NCBI GenBank assembly: GCA_009760855.2
Contig: WPIO01000167.1
Coordinates: 472,501 to 536,500 of the forward strand
Length of the DNA stretch: 64,000 bases
From: Cristatella mucedo
Lineage: Eukaryota > Bryozoa > Phylactolaemata > Cristatellidae
Direction of reading: 5' to 3'
Below, one piece after another: positions 45,395 to 55,650 of this stretch. A program made the translations under genes and the position numbers. Every line of letters begins with the position of its first letter. Position 1 is the stretch's first letter. Under the pieces are notes generated by a model. The model did not search any database, had not been told where the DNA came from, and saw only the letters and a list, made by a program, of their open reading frames with translations.

Positions 45395-45510
45395 GACGAT
45401 ATTTAATGTAATCTGTCTCCATCTGTAGCTCAGTAAGTACGAAGTGAATGTTACGAATGAGAGTTTTTTATAGCTTGTTCAAAGCCTATGCGACTTTTGG
45501 TTCTCGCATA
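45395..45510 (-). repeat. LINE family 1 3'-terminal fragment
   Basis: TTTAATGTAATCTGTCTCC, CTGTAGCTCAGTAAGTACG and GCCTATGCGACTTTTGG match the family 1 3' end. Confidence 0.6.
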
Positions 45511-46071
45511 CTATATTGACATGTGTATAAGTTGTACGTATAAGCATATCTTGATGGTGTAATTTAAATGGCTACTACTATTTTTTCTCCAAAGTCGCTA
45601 AAAAAAACTGCCCTATCGTTAGTATTATTGTTATTGTTAAATTCGTATCCGTCAACAGGTCTTCTGCGGCCTTCCTAGAAAACAGCCTGTCATTGTAAGG
45701 CGCTCCAGAGTAGACACCGTGAACATAAGGTAGTCTAATAAGTCAGATTTAATTGTGAAAGCGGTCGCCATTCAACAAGGCTTCCGTCGTGGCAGAACGG
45801 TCCATCAGCACAGCAGCAAGAATGCGTTTACCAGCGAGGGCCGGAAGCTATCATTCGAGCGCTGCAGCGACCCGTGTCAAGGACGGGAAGGTACAACCGG
45901 GCGGACGCGCATTGCCCGCGGAAGCGAAACACAAGAGCTTGCATTGATGAAATTCCCAAGCATCGAACCCGACGATCACTGGACATGCATCGCTCTGCAT
46001 ATCCTACACCAGTTAGTCTCTAACAGATCGCGCGCGGCGAATGCAAGAACTCGAGAGCGTGTACACCGAAC

Positions 46072-46179
46072 CTTTATGAGATCCGAAGCTAAAGTCTTTG
46101 ACTTGTAAAGCTTGTAAAATAAAAGAACAAGAGCTGCGTCAGCGGCGAGCAGACAGGCCTCCACCACCCAAGTATGCAT
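46072..46179 (-). CDS. MUL1: MUL1, first coding exon
   Basis: ATG at 46179-46177 and 36 codons: a short N-terminus, a membrane span (VVEACLLAADAALVLLFYKL) and the basic KSKTLASDLIK. In human MUL1 the same order is found: one membrane span followed by QKARVSQELKG. It ends in phase 0 at 46072, exactly what the middle exon needs. The donor GTTCGG is weak, so the boundary could shift slightly. The gene then totals 36 + 68 + 1 + 262 = 367 residues. Confidence 0.78.
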
Positions 46180-46260
46180 GGTCGCCGCTCACGCCGTGGG
46201 ACGAAAATGCCGGAAGTTACTTTGCCCGACCCACCAGCAAACCTGAGTCCCTAGATCTGG
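46180..46260 (-). promoter_or_regulatory. MUL1 proximal upstream region with ETS-like site
   Basis: An ACTTCCGG box (- strand; 46217-46210) lies about 30 bp upstream of the MUL1 ATG in otherwise GC-rich sequence without a TATA box. ETS sites of this wording are common in housekeeping promoters. The role is inferred only from wording and position. Confidence 0.4.
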
Positions 46261-47160
46261 TTCTTTTGGGAGTTTCGTTTTAGCGGAAACCACGCTGCTA
46301 GATATTCGTAGAAACTAAATTATAATTTTCTTTCAATATTTTTTTATTTAGTTAGCAATTCAATGAACCGCAAACCGAAGGAGCATACCGACCCGCCTCT
46401 ATGATGACGTCAGTAGGCGCGGCGCCTGCTGGGGTGACAGCGTCTGGGACGGTTGCAGAATGAGGCCGTAATCCGCGATCGCGGTGAGCACAAGTATGTG
46501 CCGAGCGGGTAGCTTCGGCTGCCGCCGCTGCTTTTTTTGTTTCTGCTGAGCTTCGTTGAGTACTGACTTGATTGGGTGGGCAGCGATCCGCTCAGGGTTC
46601 GGAGCGCTGCCGCGATCGGCCGCGAGTTGGTGGCTCGGCAGGGTGCAGTTCCCACTTAGTGTGCTATTCGAAGGCCCCCCCCCCCTGTGTTGGAGACCTC
46701 GGAGACTTGAGCACTACAGATCAAGTAAGAGTGCCTCGGACGGGGGTGACTGGCATGCCATGCTACGTGGACTCAGTCACCAAAAAATTGGCGAACCTGC
46801 TCGTCCCCGCCAGCCACAGCCGAACACGAAAATTAAATAGCACCCGCAAAATGGCCGTCTAGTCACTCCACCGCTGCCGAACGATTTTAAGCTTTGTTTC
46901 CTAGCAGTATGTTTGGAACTTTTAGCCTGGCTGTGGGCTTGCTAGTAGTAACAGCTGATACATCTGGCTCAGATACAACTGGCGGCAGATGTAGTTGAGA
47001 CGATGGTGTAACAGATAGGGCTCAAACTCATGATCTGAGTAATGAATTTGGAGCAACTATCCCAAGGAAACGATTCGGGTTCAATAAAAGCTTGCATCGG
47101 GCAATTAAGATGCAGCCGGCTGCAGAGCTTGAATCCCTCGACTTTGTAATATATATATGT
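46260..47160. other. GC-rich upstream region, no gene called
   Basis: Two overlapping + strand ORFs of about 95 codons (46556-46862) contain no motif. Poly-C run at 46674-46685. Confidence 0.35.
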
Positions 47161-47585
47161 ATGTATATATGTGTAACCGCGTAGAGGTTCGTCCCCCGGT
47201 TCTCTACCGGTGGACTGTGTGATGCAGTGCTGCAGTGCGGTTAAAACACAGGCGGCCACAACTGGGTGCCGAAAGCAACAGTTTATTGTGGGCCAGTTAG
47301 TATTTGTTACGCGCCGGCGCAAGCGCTTTACGCGGCGCGTACCGGACCGACGGAGTTAACTTCGCGAACTCCCGGAGCCCGCGTATAATACACTAACCTA
47401 TGCGCGCGTCGCTTGCAATTGCGAAGGCGGGTTGCTACAGCACCCCAAGATACGAGCAGCTAACTGAGTAGCCGGCAGAACACAACTGCGCAGTCTAAGT
47501 TACACTTAGCTGTTCGTCGCCGTAGGTTCGTCTCTCGTGCTCTCGAAGCGTAGTCTCGCATCGACTACCAAGCTGCAGCTCTGAG

Positions 47586-47750
47586 CTCTCGGGGCGTAGT
47601 CCCTGCTCGACTACCCAAGCTCTCTCAGCTCTCGGGGCGTAGTCTCTCTCGACTACCCAAGCTCTCTCAGCTTTCGGGGCGTAGTCTCTCTCGACTACCC
47701 AAGCTGTCTCAGCTCTCGGGGCGTAGTCCCTCTCGACTACCCAAGCTGTC
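47586..47750. repeat. 42-bp minisatellite, about four units
   Basis: Unit core CTCTCGGGGCGTAGTC...TCTCGACTACCCAAGCT, with an incomplete, diverged unit upstream from 47540. Confidence 0.9.
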
Positions 47751-47833
47751 CGAGTAAGCTCTCACTCGTCTCATTATATTCTCTCTCCTTTCCACTCCTG
47801 ACCTCGCGCGCTGCTGCTATTTCTACTTCAGCA

Positions 47834-48050
47834 TATTAGTCGGTGCACATCCTGACCGCAACGTCTGCACCAGGCTTCATTCTAACTTTAGCGGGTAGAC
47901 CAGGAGTCGGGCTTGTACTAGCTGTCCAAGTCGAACCCGCTAAGACAACCACATTAGTCGCTCCATCTCCTAACCGCATCGCCTGCATAAAGCTCCATTC
48001 TAACCTGAGCTAGGTGAGTCAGGAGCTGGGTCTGTACTAGGCGCCCTAGT
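47834..48050. repeat. diverged direct duplication
   Basis: ATTAGTCGGTGCACATCC...CATTCTAACTTTAGC...GTCGAACC recurs as ATTAGTCGCTCCATCTCC...CATTCTAACCTGAGC...GTCGACC. Confidence 0.8.
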
Positions 48051-48115
48051 CGACCCCCCCCCCTCTAAGGCAAGGGCTCCCATCGCGGCTAAGCTGAGAG
48101 CTGCACCAGTGCATA

Positions 48116-48125
48116 TGTATGTGTT

Positions 48126-48210
<85 letters not shown>
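48116..48210. repeat. (GT)n microsatellite
   Basis: About 40 uninterrupted GT units. Confidence 0.97.
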
Positions 48211-48649
48211 ATGTTTAATATTTATTTCCGGCCCATTATATATGATGTCAGGCACTGTTCTCCCAATAATAATGAAATTCAAAACGAAGCATAAAACTTA
48301 ACTGTCTCACACAGCCTTTGCTCTGACCGAGCAAATCATCCTTCTGTGTGACTGTGGGTTACGATGTTGACTGGCACATAGTGACTAAGGGCAACATCAA
48401 ATGAAGCACTTCCTTATAGAATTCCAGCTTGATGACTTGGTTGAGGAATGCCAGCAATCTATCCTTCGAGATGTAGATAGTGAGCGACCCGAGAGCGCCA
48501 GATCCCACGTCTCGGCCGACGAACTCCCGCTACCCCGATACCCAGATTAACTGGCGGCTTCGCCCACGCGGCCTCAAGTCAAAGGTCAGGGCCGGCCTAG
48601 CCGGTGACCCTTAGATGGCCGGTTCATATTACAGCTGTCCCGAGATACT

Positions 48650-49010
48650 GAACACCGCTTGCTTACAAACCTAGCTGAAGAGTGTAGCATCAACTGCTAG
48701 TGTCTAATTGCACCGGCGGGAAGACCTCATCATAGTGAACTACATAATTATAGACGGGATTACACAAATGCAAGAACTAGTTGGCTGTGTTATCCTCATC
48801 CGAGCGCGAATGGGTTTTAAATTCGCTACGCTGGGCAGCTAAAAGTAGGCAGATGAGATTTCGCATCGTCTGCTGGAAGATCATTTTGGAACAGGACACT
48901 CAGATTTTGTGAAGGAAAGAGGCCAGTTTAGCCTAATTTTAAGGTTACGCTTTCTCATTTCTGAGTAAGACTGTGCGCTCGGCTTCATTTCGGCTTCTTT
49001 TATCCTCCTA
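48650..49010 (-). repeat. LINE family 2 fragment
   Basis: Follows 34240-34560 block by block: AAACCTAGCTGAAGAG, GCACCGGCGGGAAG, AAAAGTAGGCAGATGAG, ATCATTTTGGAACAGGACAC, CTTTCTCATTTCTGAGTAAG. Confidence 0.62.
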
Positions 49011-49154
49011 CTAACTTGTTTGCTTGCTTTAAGGCTGCCCTTCCCTGCGATTTATTCACTACATACTTCCTTGAGAGTTCTCCTACTTAAAAGCTACTGC
49101 TGCCTATTCACTTTCTGTAAATTGGCTTGGGGTGAAGGCCGTTGGATACGAATT

Positions 49155-49235
49155 CAATAATAATGATAATAATGCACTTGAAAAAGCGCCCTCAGAGAAC
49201 TCAATCTCTTTCTAGGCGCTTTACATTGACCGTAA
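49155..49235 (-). repeat. LINE family 2 3' hairpin and tail
   Basis: AATAATGATAATAATGCAC followed by AAAGCGCCCTCAGAG and AGGCGCTTTACATT; truncated directly after the hairpin. Confidence 0.7.
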
Positions 49236-49846
49236 CCCGACTTAACCTTGTGTCTAGTTTTTGCCGCAGTTTGATTTCAAATTACGGTCACGCAGCGATT
49301 TACAAACACGTGCATGTGCAAGCATTCGTGTCCGTCTCTATCTATCTAAAAATTAGGAAAAGTTTAAGTAATACTGCTTTCGCAACATGACGAACGAGCA
49401 GATGGAAGGGCCGAACGGTCAAAGTCGCTAGGGTAGCACACGGGCGAGCCTGCTAGACTGCTGCTTTTCTAGTGTCTTCAAATAGCATTACCTGGCCACC
49501 GTCCTTATTTCTGGAGAAAAAAAAAGGGGAAGTTCGTCATTTCGCTGCTTTTCAAAGATCCGTCGCAGTCATCTCTGTCAACCGAAAATTCCAGAAAAAC
49601 CTCATAGCATTCATTGAAACATTCCACATTCGATCCTTCGATATTTCTTGTAACCTTGTAACCGTAGTCTAGGAGCTTTGCTAAAATGCTTTATTAGAGA
49701 AATTGCAGCTCTTTCATCCTCCGATGTCGTTATGTTACCGCCAAGAGAAGTTTTCTTGCCGTCTCATGTTGGACGATTAGTTAACTGGGAATGTCAAGAA
49801 AATACTTATAAAATTTGTCCGACAATTAAAGATGTGTTTATGGTAC

Positions 49847-50112
49847 CTTTCTCAAGACAAATATATTAAAACTGGGATCGGAAGCTCTGACGACTTCCAA
49901 ATGAAAGAAAAAATGTGTTATGCAAACCAAGTCTAACCCTGGTGTAAACTGGAAGCAACAAATCTACAAATAAAAAACTTACCGATCTCTGCATCTTATG
50001 CGACTTGTATCCCAACTTGTCGAATCTTGGTAGATCATTGTATATGCTTGAAGCTTGTCGAGGTGCATACTTGTGTCTTTTATACAGCTTCATTTCCAGG
50101 GTTGGTTGGTGC
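49847..50112 (-). CDS. exon-like block, copy 2 (unknown protein)
   Basis: - strand. Exon-like segment 50112-49983 (acceptor GCAAG, strong donor GTAAGT) encodes EMKLYKRHKYAPRQASS...LGYKSHKMQRS, homologous to copy 1 at 40655-40504. The second block (49893-49847) matches copy 1 but has an in-frame TGA, and the start phase differs by one base. Copy 2 therefore looks inactive, or its exon structure differs. It lies upstream of MUL1. Function unknown. Confidence 0.38.
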
Positions 50113-50797
50113 CTTGCAAATTAAATAACTCGGCTAATATTTTAAGCATCGGAGTGAAATTCGAAATGCGAGTTCAGCTCTGCTTGGTTGACACGAGTCT
50201 GAAATATTTTTTATTTCGATTTGATACATGTGGCTTAAAGTTATTTGGTTCTATGGGGTTTATTGCAATTTTTACAGTTCGTGTGCACCTACACGATATT
50301 TGAAACCATTTCAGGTGTCTATGAATATGTGACCAGGCTTGCCATCAAGTGATATAAATTTTGAATCAAATATTTTTTTGCATCGAGTCCTCATCGAGTT
50401 CCAGTCGATGAGTGGGCTTCGTGGGCCGATTCTTTGTGTTTTTCAAGGGCTAGGCTCTTGCCTGCGTAGATAGCCTTCATAAACAATATGCGTCAGATGG
50501 GAGCATCTGCTCTTCGTTAAAGACATAAATATACAACCCAACGAGTTAACGGGCACTTTAGATTAAATAGTAAAAGTATAAAGTAATTTACCAAAGTAGG
50601 GGCAAAATATTTGCGTAAATTCATGTACAGATAAAGTAACAAGGCTACATTTCAAAAAATGTGGATGCAAATACTCGCGGGCATCTCGTTGCTCATGTCG
50701 GCTACACAGTGCAAGTGCCAGTTTCGGTGAATACTAAGTAAATCCGGGTCTTTTATTCATTTCCCTGAGATTGAAATTTGAGTCAATATTTACCCAG

Positions 50798-51060
50798 CTC
50801 CATTGTAGCCCACTTTAGCAAGCAACAGGGCAGCTGCGTTCGCTCGACTGCCAAAGAGGACCTATACAACGACTCCAATCGGCTGAGCTTTGGTGTGGCC
50901 TACAGCAGATGCAAGCCAACACTCCCATGCTGGGACATTGCTTTCGCCTTTGATGGTCGTTTGAAGCCTGCTGCCTCGGCACGAAGGATGAATCGGAAGA
51001 TGTGCAGCTGGAAACCAGTGACCAAGAGACCTAACTGTGAATGGGATGCGTCGGCTAGCG
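50798..51060 (+). CDS. candidate coding exon, unknown product
   Basis: After an acceptor-like ATTTACCCAG (50788-50797) the + frame reads SIVAHFSKQQGSCVRSTAK, LSFGVAYSRCKPTLPCWDIA and then MCSWKPVTKRPNCEW, five Cys in about 85 codons. Codon composition is coding-like (many GAC, AAC, TAC, AAG). The frame runs into a (TC)n microsatellite, so the true end would be earlier; GTGACC at 51018 is a weak donor option. No family recognised. Confidence 0.3.
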
Positions 51061-51065
51061 AAGCG

Positions 51066-51213
<148 letters not shown>

Positions 51214-51465
51214 TTAAAAAGTGTTCCGATGGCTTTTGACGTACTTACTGCTCAGGTTGTTGTATAGCAGTGCTATGAATAAGTCATAATGCGGCCAATG
51301 ATGGACTGGGTACAAGCGCGAAGCTTCAGCCCCCTCCCCCGTATAGTGCATGCTGTTCATGACGACCACTAAGGTGCTGAGGCTGAGAGCAGTGCGATCC
51401 CGCATGCGTCACGCAGAGAATCAGTACGAGGATAGGCCTCGGCTGGCGCACTTTACACAGAGCTG

Positions 51466-51640
51466 AGTGGGCCGTGCTGGTTCACTAGGTAAGGCAGTTA
51501 GTTGCTTCACACGACCGAGGTACCAAGGTCGCGGGTTCGAATCCTGAGGTGGGTGATCCTTTATTACCGCTGCAAGTGGTGGTGATAGCCTTTAAGGCTC
51601 GTCTGCCGCTATACGTAAGAGGCTGCAAAATTAGCTAGTT
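51466..51640 (+). repeat. SINE A copy, near full length
   Basis: Head TGGTTCACTAGGTAAGGC, B box GCGGGTTCGAATCCTGAGG, body ACCGCTGCAAGTGGTGG and end GCTATACGTAAGAGGCTG. Confidence 0.78.
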
Positions 51641-51644
51641 ACTC

Positions 51645-52785
51645 AGGAATAAGCTGTGCAACATCTTCTCGAAAGGAGCAGCCACAGCACGGGTTGCCAT
51701 TGCAGCCAACTTGGGCGACGAGACGCCGAGCGACAGTAGAGCAGAGCACGACCACTGCAGCCGCAAAGCGGAGAGGCTATAGGGCCAACGCTGAAAGCAG
51801 ACGGTACGTCGATCCTACTACATCCGGCCGAAAGCTGTAAACTGTCTCAGCGACAGCAATTGGACGACGGCAGCCAGCGTGTATGACCATGATCAGCTGA
51901 GCCCGCCGTCAGAGGCATTGGTAATGGCCTATGGTAACCCTCAGACACTGTCAATTAGACGAGTACCGCGACAATCGTGGCAGTTCCGGTCAGTGACCGA
52001 AAGAATTTTGTCCACCTGACGTGTGGGGCTGATAGATCTTGCTTGTAAACGGCATTGATTACGACTATAGCAGACGAAGCAGGCAGATTGAGACGAGCAT
52101 CGGTAGACAGTGGTTCTGCATAAACATCGATGCTGATTTAACGCAGTATGTATGCCGGCTCTGCCACCGCTGGAGCTGCGCTATGTGCATCCAATAATAC
52201 TTAGCGGTTTAGTAAACAAATAGTATCCTAGCCATGTCTGCCTTACTCCCTGTAGTCGTAATCTCGGCTTTCCCCAATTGGTGGCACACGGGAATAGACA
52301 GTCAGTCTGTGGCTTGGAGGAAAGGGGTTGGCGCAGCCACGATCGTCCAGCTGACCTCATGCTGTGAGCCTTCGAATCAACTAAGAACGACCCCGCTGTG
52401 CCGATGTCTTAAAGCCAGATGGAATTAGCGAATTACATTAGTTACTCGCCCAGCGGCAGGTGGAAGTTGCTCAGCATTGACGCGAATGACTAAAACGTGC
52501 GGCCGACGCAGGCTCGGAGCAAAAGCCAGCTGCAAAGAATGTTCGAACACCGAAACATAGATCACTGGAAACATGCTGTGAGGGTTTCGGGTTACAATTT
52601 GCTGTCAGCAGTGACCAATTCATATACTTGAGTCTCATATTCCGTTTTGCGAAATTAGGCAGACTTCTGTAGGCCCGTCTCTAGAGGACTCCTTAAGCTA
52701 CACTAAACGGCTGGAGATTCCTTTAAAAAGAATCAGTAGCCCCTCTCTAAATCTAAATCCCCTCTCTAAATCTCTCTAAATCCCC
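51645..52785. other. no gene recognised
   Basis: Short ORFs. 52740-52795 is a small array of CCCTCTCTAAATCT-type units. Confidence 0.4.
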
Positions 52786-52889
52786 TCTCTAAACGCTTAG
52801 CCTTTACTGACTACTGAGATCATGGGCTGGAGTCCTTTTTGCCGGGCTTTCCACTTCAGTTTATCGGCCGGGCCTTTACGCGGACGCGT

Positions 52890-53510
52890 CGATTGCGATC
52901 TGTGGTCAGGTCAGGGGATGTTCTGATGCAGGTCGGGAGGGAGTTCCAGGCTGTGGGAGCATACGAGCTAAATGCACGGTCTCCAAAGGATTTAAGGTTT
53001 GTACGAGGTATTTCTAGACTGTTGGATTCCGAAAAGCGAGTGGTACGATGCTTTGCCTGATGGGGTAGTATATCTGAAAGATAGGCTGGAGGCATAGAAT
53101 GAAGAGATCTAAAAGTGAGCGACAAAACCTTGAAGTCAATCCGTTGCTTGACTGGTAACCAGTGCAGGTCGGCGAGAAGTGGAGTAATGTGGCAACTGCG
53201 ACGCTCACGACCACATTTAAAAGAAACTTAAAAACATACCTATTTAGGACAGCATTTAGTGGGTCCTTGTGATTCGTCCTCGATGTGCTTATGCGTGCTG
53301 ACACTGTTCATGCTGCCACTAACCACATTTGCATGCTGACCCAGTGCATGTAACCCCTAACTATGTTATTCATTTTGTTTGTTTTTCAAGCATGATTTTA
53401 CTTACTATTCTATTGCGTATCACTTTGCAGCAAATGTAAAGCGCCTAGAAAGAGATTAAGTTCTCTGAGGGCGCTTTATCAAGTGCAATATTATTATTAT
53501 TATTATTAAT
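52890..53510 (+). mobile_element. LINE family 2 insertion with inverted 5' part
   Basis: 52897-53208 is the C-terminal coding segment in reverse orientation (- strand YAPTAWNSLPTCIRTSPDLTT). 53209-53510 is the 3' untranslated part in forward orientation, ending in the hairpin and (ATT)n. The two halves meet at adjacent positions of the element (GACC and CCACATTT), the layout of a twin-primed insertion. Confidence 0.75.
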
Positions 53511-53871
53511 TATGCGATGAACTCTCACGCGACGATATTGCCTAAGTATATTACAGTACGCACTTAGCCGTTCCTGCCGTAGTCGGATTTGATACCGAAG
53601 TCTGGCGATCTTCTGCGTCCAAACACCATTATGGCTAGCTCGAGTCTGTGTGGGAGCGAACCGACAGGCTTGGCGTCACACCCGGTTCGTAGGGCAGCGT
53701 CTTGCAACGGAACGTCATTCGCTGCCTTACCTTAATTGGCCCGAGTAACCACACGTAGCGTGACGTTCGCTGCGGCAACTAGCGGCGGTGGAGTACGTGA
53801 AGCTGGCTCGTAACAGAAATTTTAGCACGTAACTTAAAGCAAAAAATTGGCCGAGAGACAGCTCGTATAAG

Positions 53872-54040
53872 TGGTGCCGCGATGGCACACTAGGTAAGGT
53901 GGTTGCTTCACGACCTCGGTCCCGAGATCGTGGGTTCGAAACCTGCGATGGGCGATCCTTTATCGCCACTGCAAGCGGTGGCGATAGCCGTAAAGACTCT
54001 TCTGTCGCTATACAAAAAGAGGCTGTTAATCAGCTAGGAG
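53872..54040 (+). repeat. SINE A copy, best preserved
   Basis: Head GATGGCACACTAGGTAAGG, B box GTGGGTTCGAAACCTGCG, body hairpin TATCGCCAC-loop-GTGGCGATA (53961-53988) and end CTATACAAAAAGAGGCTG. Confidence 0.82.
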
Positions 54041-54199
54041 TTATTTGTTTATTCGTATCTCGAAACACGCGTATGTCGAGACACTCGTAAGCCGTTGTAC
54101 CACCGTACACCGAAATTGCTTGTCATTAATAGGTCTTCGTGCTGATATGCATTCGTGCGCATTCGTTTTCGTGGAGTTTGGTTTTAACGAGACTGGTGC

Positions 54200-54960
54200 T
54201 TCGCCGGTCAAGAACGGCGGGAGGGAGCAGCACTGGAGAAACGCATCCAGCTCCAGCTCCTGTCCTCCGCCGCGTCTCAGGTCTGAATCGAGTTGCCCAC
54301 CCCTAAAAAACCTCCCGGTGCCCGCGGCGTCTTCCGCACGGCCAAGCTGCCGATTCTATTGAACTATTGAGGAATTGTCGGCGAACCGGTGCGAACGGCT
54401 CCACGAGTACGCCAGCGCGCCGCCGCTTCGGCGGCGCTCCGCGAGGGGCGAGGCGTGAACCTCCGCGCGACGCAGAGCAAAGTTCCGACGTGGCGATGCG
54501 AGACGGCCGCATAGAGGCCTTGACCTTTCCGATGCGCCTTACCTAGTCGACCGGCCTGGCTGCCTCGGCCGGCCGCTGCTTGCCTAGGGGGCATCGGAGC
54601 GCGCTAGCGAGCGAGCGCTCGCTGCAAAGTCAGAGTGACGAGCCGAGCGCCGGCTCTCCGACGCGCTCGGGGAGAGACTGCCAGCGAGACCTTCGCAGCA
54701 AGCGCGGCCGCAGCAGCCGGGTTTCCTCAGATGCCGCAGATGCTAGCTAGGAGCGGCTGGTCTTGGCGTGACCCGTAGCGCTTGGCGTGACCCGTAGCAG
54801 GTGTCGGGAATCTGCAGCTCTTCTTTCGATGCTAATAGCGTCAGCCAGATAATATTCGTAGTCGCGCTAATAGCGCGCGGAAGCTTTTGGGACGCATCGA
54901 CGCGTCAAGCTCCGTTCAAGTTGGAACGAGGTATGCCGACAGCGCGGGGAGCGCCAGCTA
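54200..54960. promoter_or_regulatory. CpG-rich island, no gene called
   Basis: Dense CpG, overlapping ORFs on both strands without motifs, and a 19-bp tandem duplication at 54762-54798 (CTTGGCGTGACCCGTAGCG). Confidence 0.3.
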
Positions 54961-54974
54961 TACTGCGTCTTAGC

Positions 54975-55105
54975 TCAGGTCAGACGCTGGCTCTTTGCGA
55001 CGCTGGTCGTGGGTTTGTGTCCTGCGCTGGGTGATCGTACATCACTTCCGCTGCAAGCGGTGATGATAGCCGCAAAGGCTCCTCTACCGGGGCTGTTAAT
55101 CAGTA
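54975..55105 (+). repeat. SINE A copy, partial
   Basis: TGGTCGTGGGTTTGTGTCCTG (B box decayed), CCGCTGCAAGCGGTGATG and the end GGGGCTGTTAATCAG. Confidence 0.65.
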
Positions 55106-55479
55106 AGCTTTTTTCAAGGAGTCTATTCTTTGTAAATGCGACGCCGGAAGCAGAAAATATATCTCGCTGACACTTCCGCCCGACGACACCCTGGGGGTCA
55201 CGTGACCATCGACCCGTCTTGGATGCCATCCAGCAGAACCTGTTTTTGGCCCGTTTCGTCGCCGATGATGCCTCGGCCAATGATGAGCCAAGGTACCTCG
55301 ATAACTCCTTGACCTGTTGAGGCCAGCCCCTGCCTTAGGGACGCTCGGTACTCGACCAGAACACGCCTCAAGCTGCACACCTTTGAGAGGGTTCAAGAGT
55401 GGTTTTGATGTCGCTGCAAGAAGGAGATGACCGTTAGAACCTAGAAATCGCGAGACGGCTGCTGAAGATCTCAGAGGCT

Positions 55480-55650
55480 GGTCAGCCGCGATGGGACACT
55501 AGGTAAAGCGGTTGTTTTGTACGGCCTCTCTGCCGAGGTCGTGGGCTCGAATCCTGCAGTGGGCAATTCTTTATTTTCCCTGCAAGTGGTGGTGATAGCC
55601 TTCAAGGCTCTTCTGCCGCTATACAAAAGAGGCTGATAAATCAGAGAGTA
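55480..55650 (+). repeat. SINE A copy, near full length
   Basis: Head GATGGGACACTAGGTAAAGC, B box GTGGGCTCGAATCCTGC, body CTGCAAGTGGTGGTGATAG, end CTATACAAAAGAGGCTG. Confidence 0.8.

Larger units (their letters stand above)
43675..45420 (+). mobile_element. LINE family 2 RT/C-terminus split by four insertions
   Basis: Pieces in order on the + strand: 43955-44140 (FHLYTDDTQLNLSF, a YADD-type box), 44185-44285 (LLMGNLIATQTL...ARNLDVRF), 44570-44930 (FQSKTASATQSSLP, LNFCNSILAYIPACA, LTDDLLWL), and 45050-45420 (YAPKAWNSLPADI). They follow the order of the reference copy at 33632-36190. Insertions: SPIN-like element, a TA microsatellite, two LINE family 1 3' ends and a hAT MITE. Sits antisense in MUL1 intron 1. 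Confidence 0.75.
47166..48110 (-). mobile_element. possible LTR-like unit with tandem repeats
   Basis: On the - strand an AATAAA signal (47284-47279) is followed about 115 bp later by GGTTACACA, like the R-U5 end of an LTR. Upstream lie a 42-bp minisatellite (47586-47750) and a diverged duplication of about 115 bp (47834-48050), which would be U3-type repeats. No primer site or coding region is visible, so the call is tentative. Confidence 0.25.

Noticed and set aside
47540-47760. CRISPR array
   Set aside because: The 42-bp units are directly adjacent without unique spacers and the DNA is eukaryotic.
48000-48301. ORFs over the GT tract
   Set aside because: Microsatellite artefacts.
53925-53950. 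Functional tRNA gene suggested by the intact B box
   Set aside because: The same head occurs in nine copies with a common non-tRNA body, so it is a SINE.
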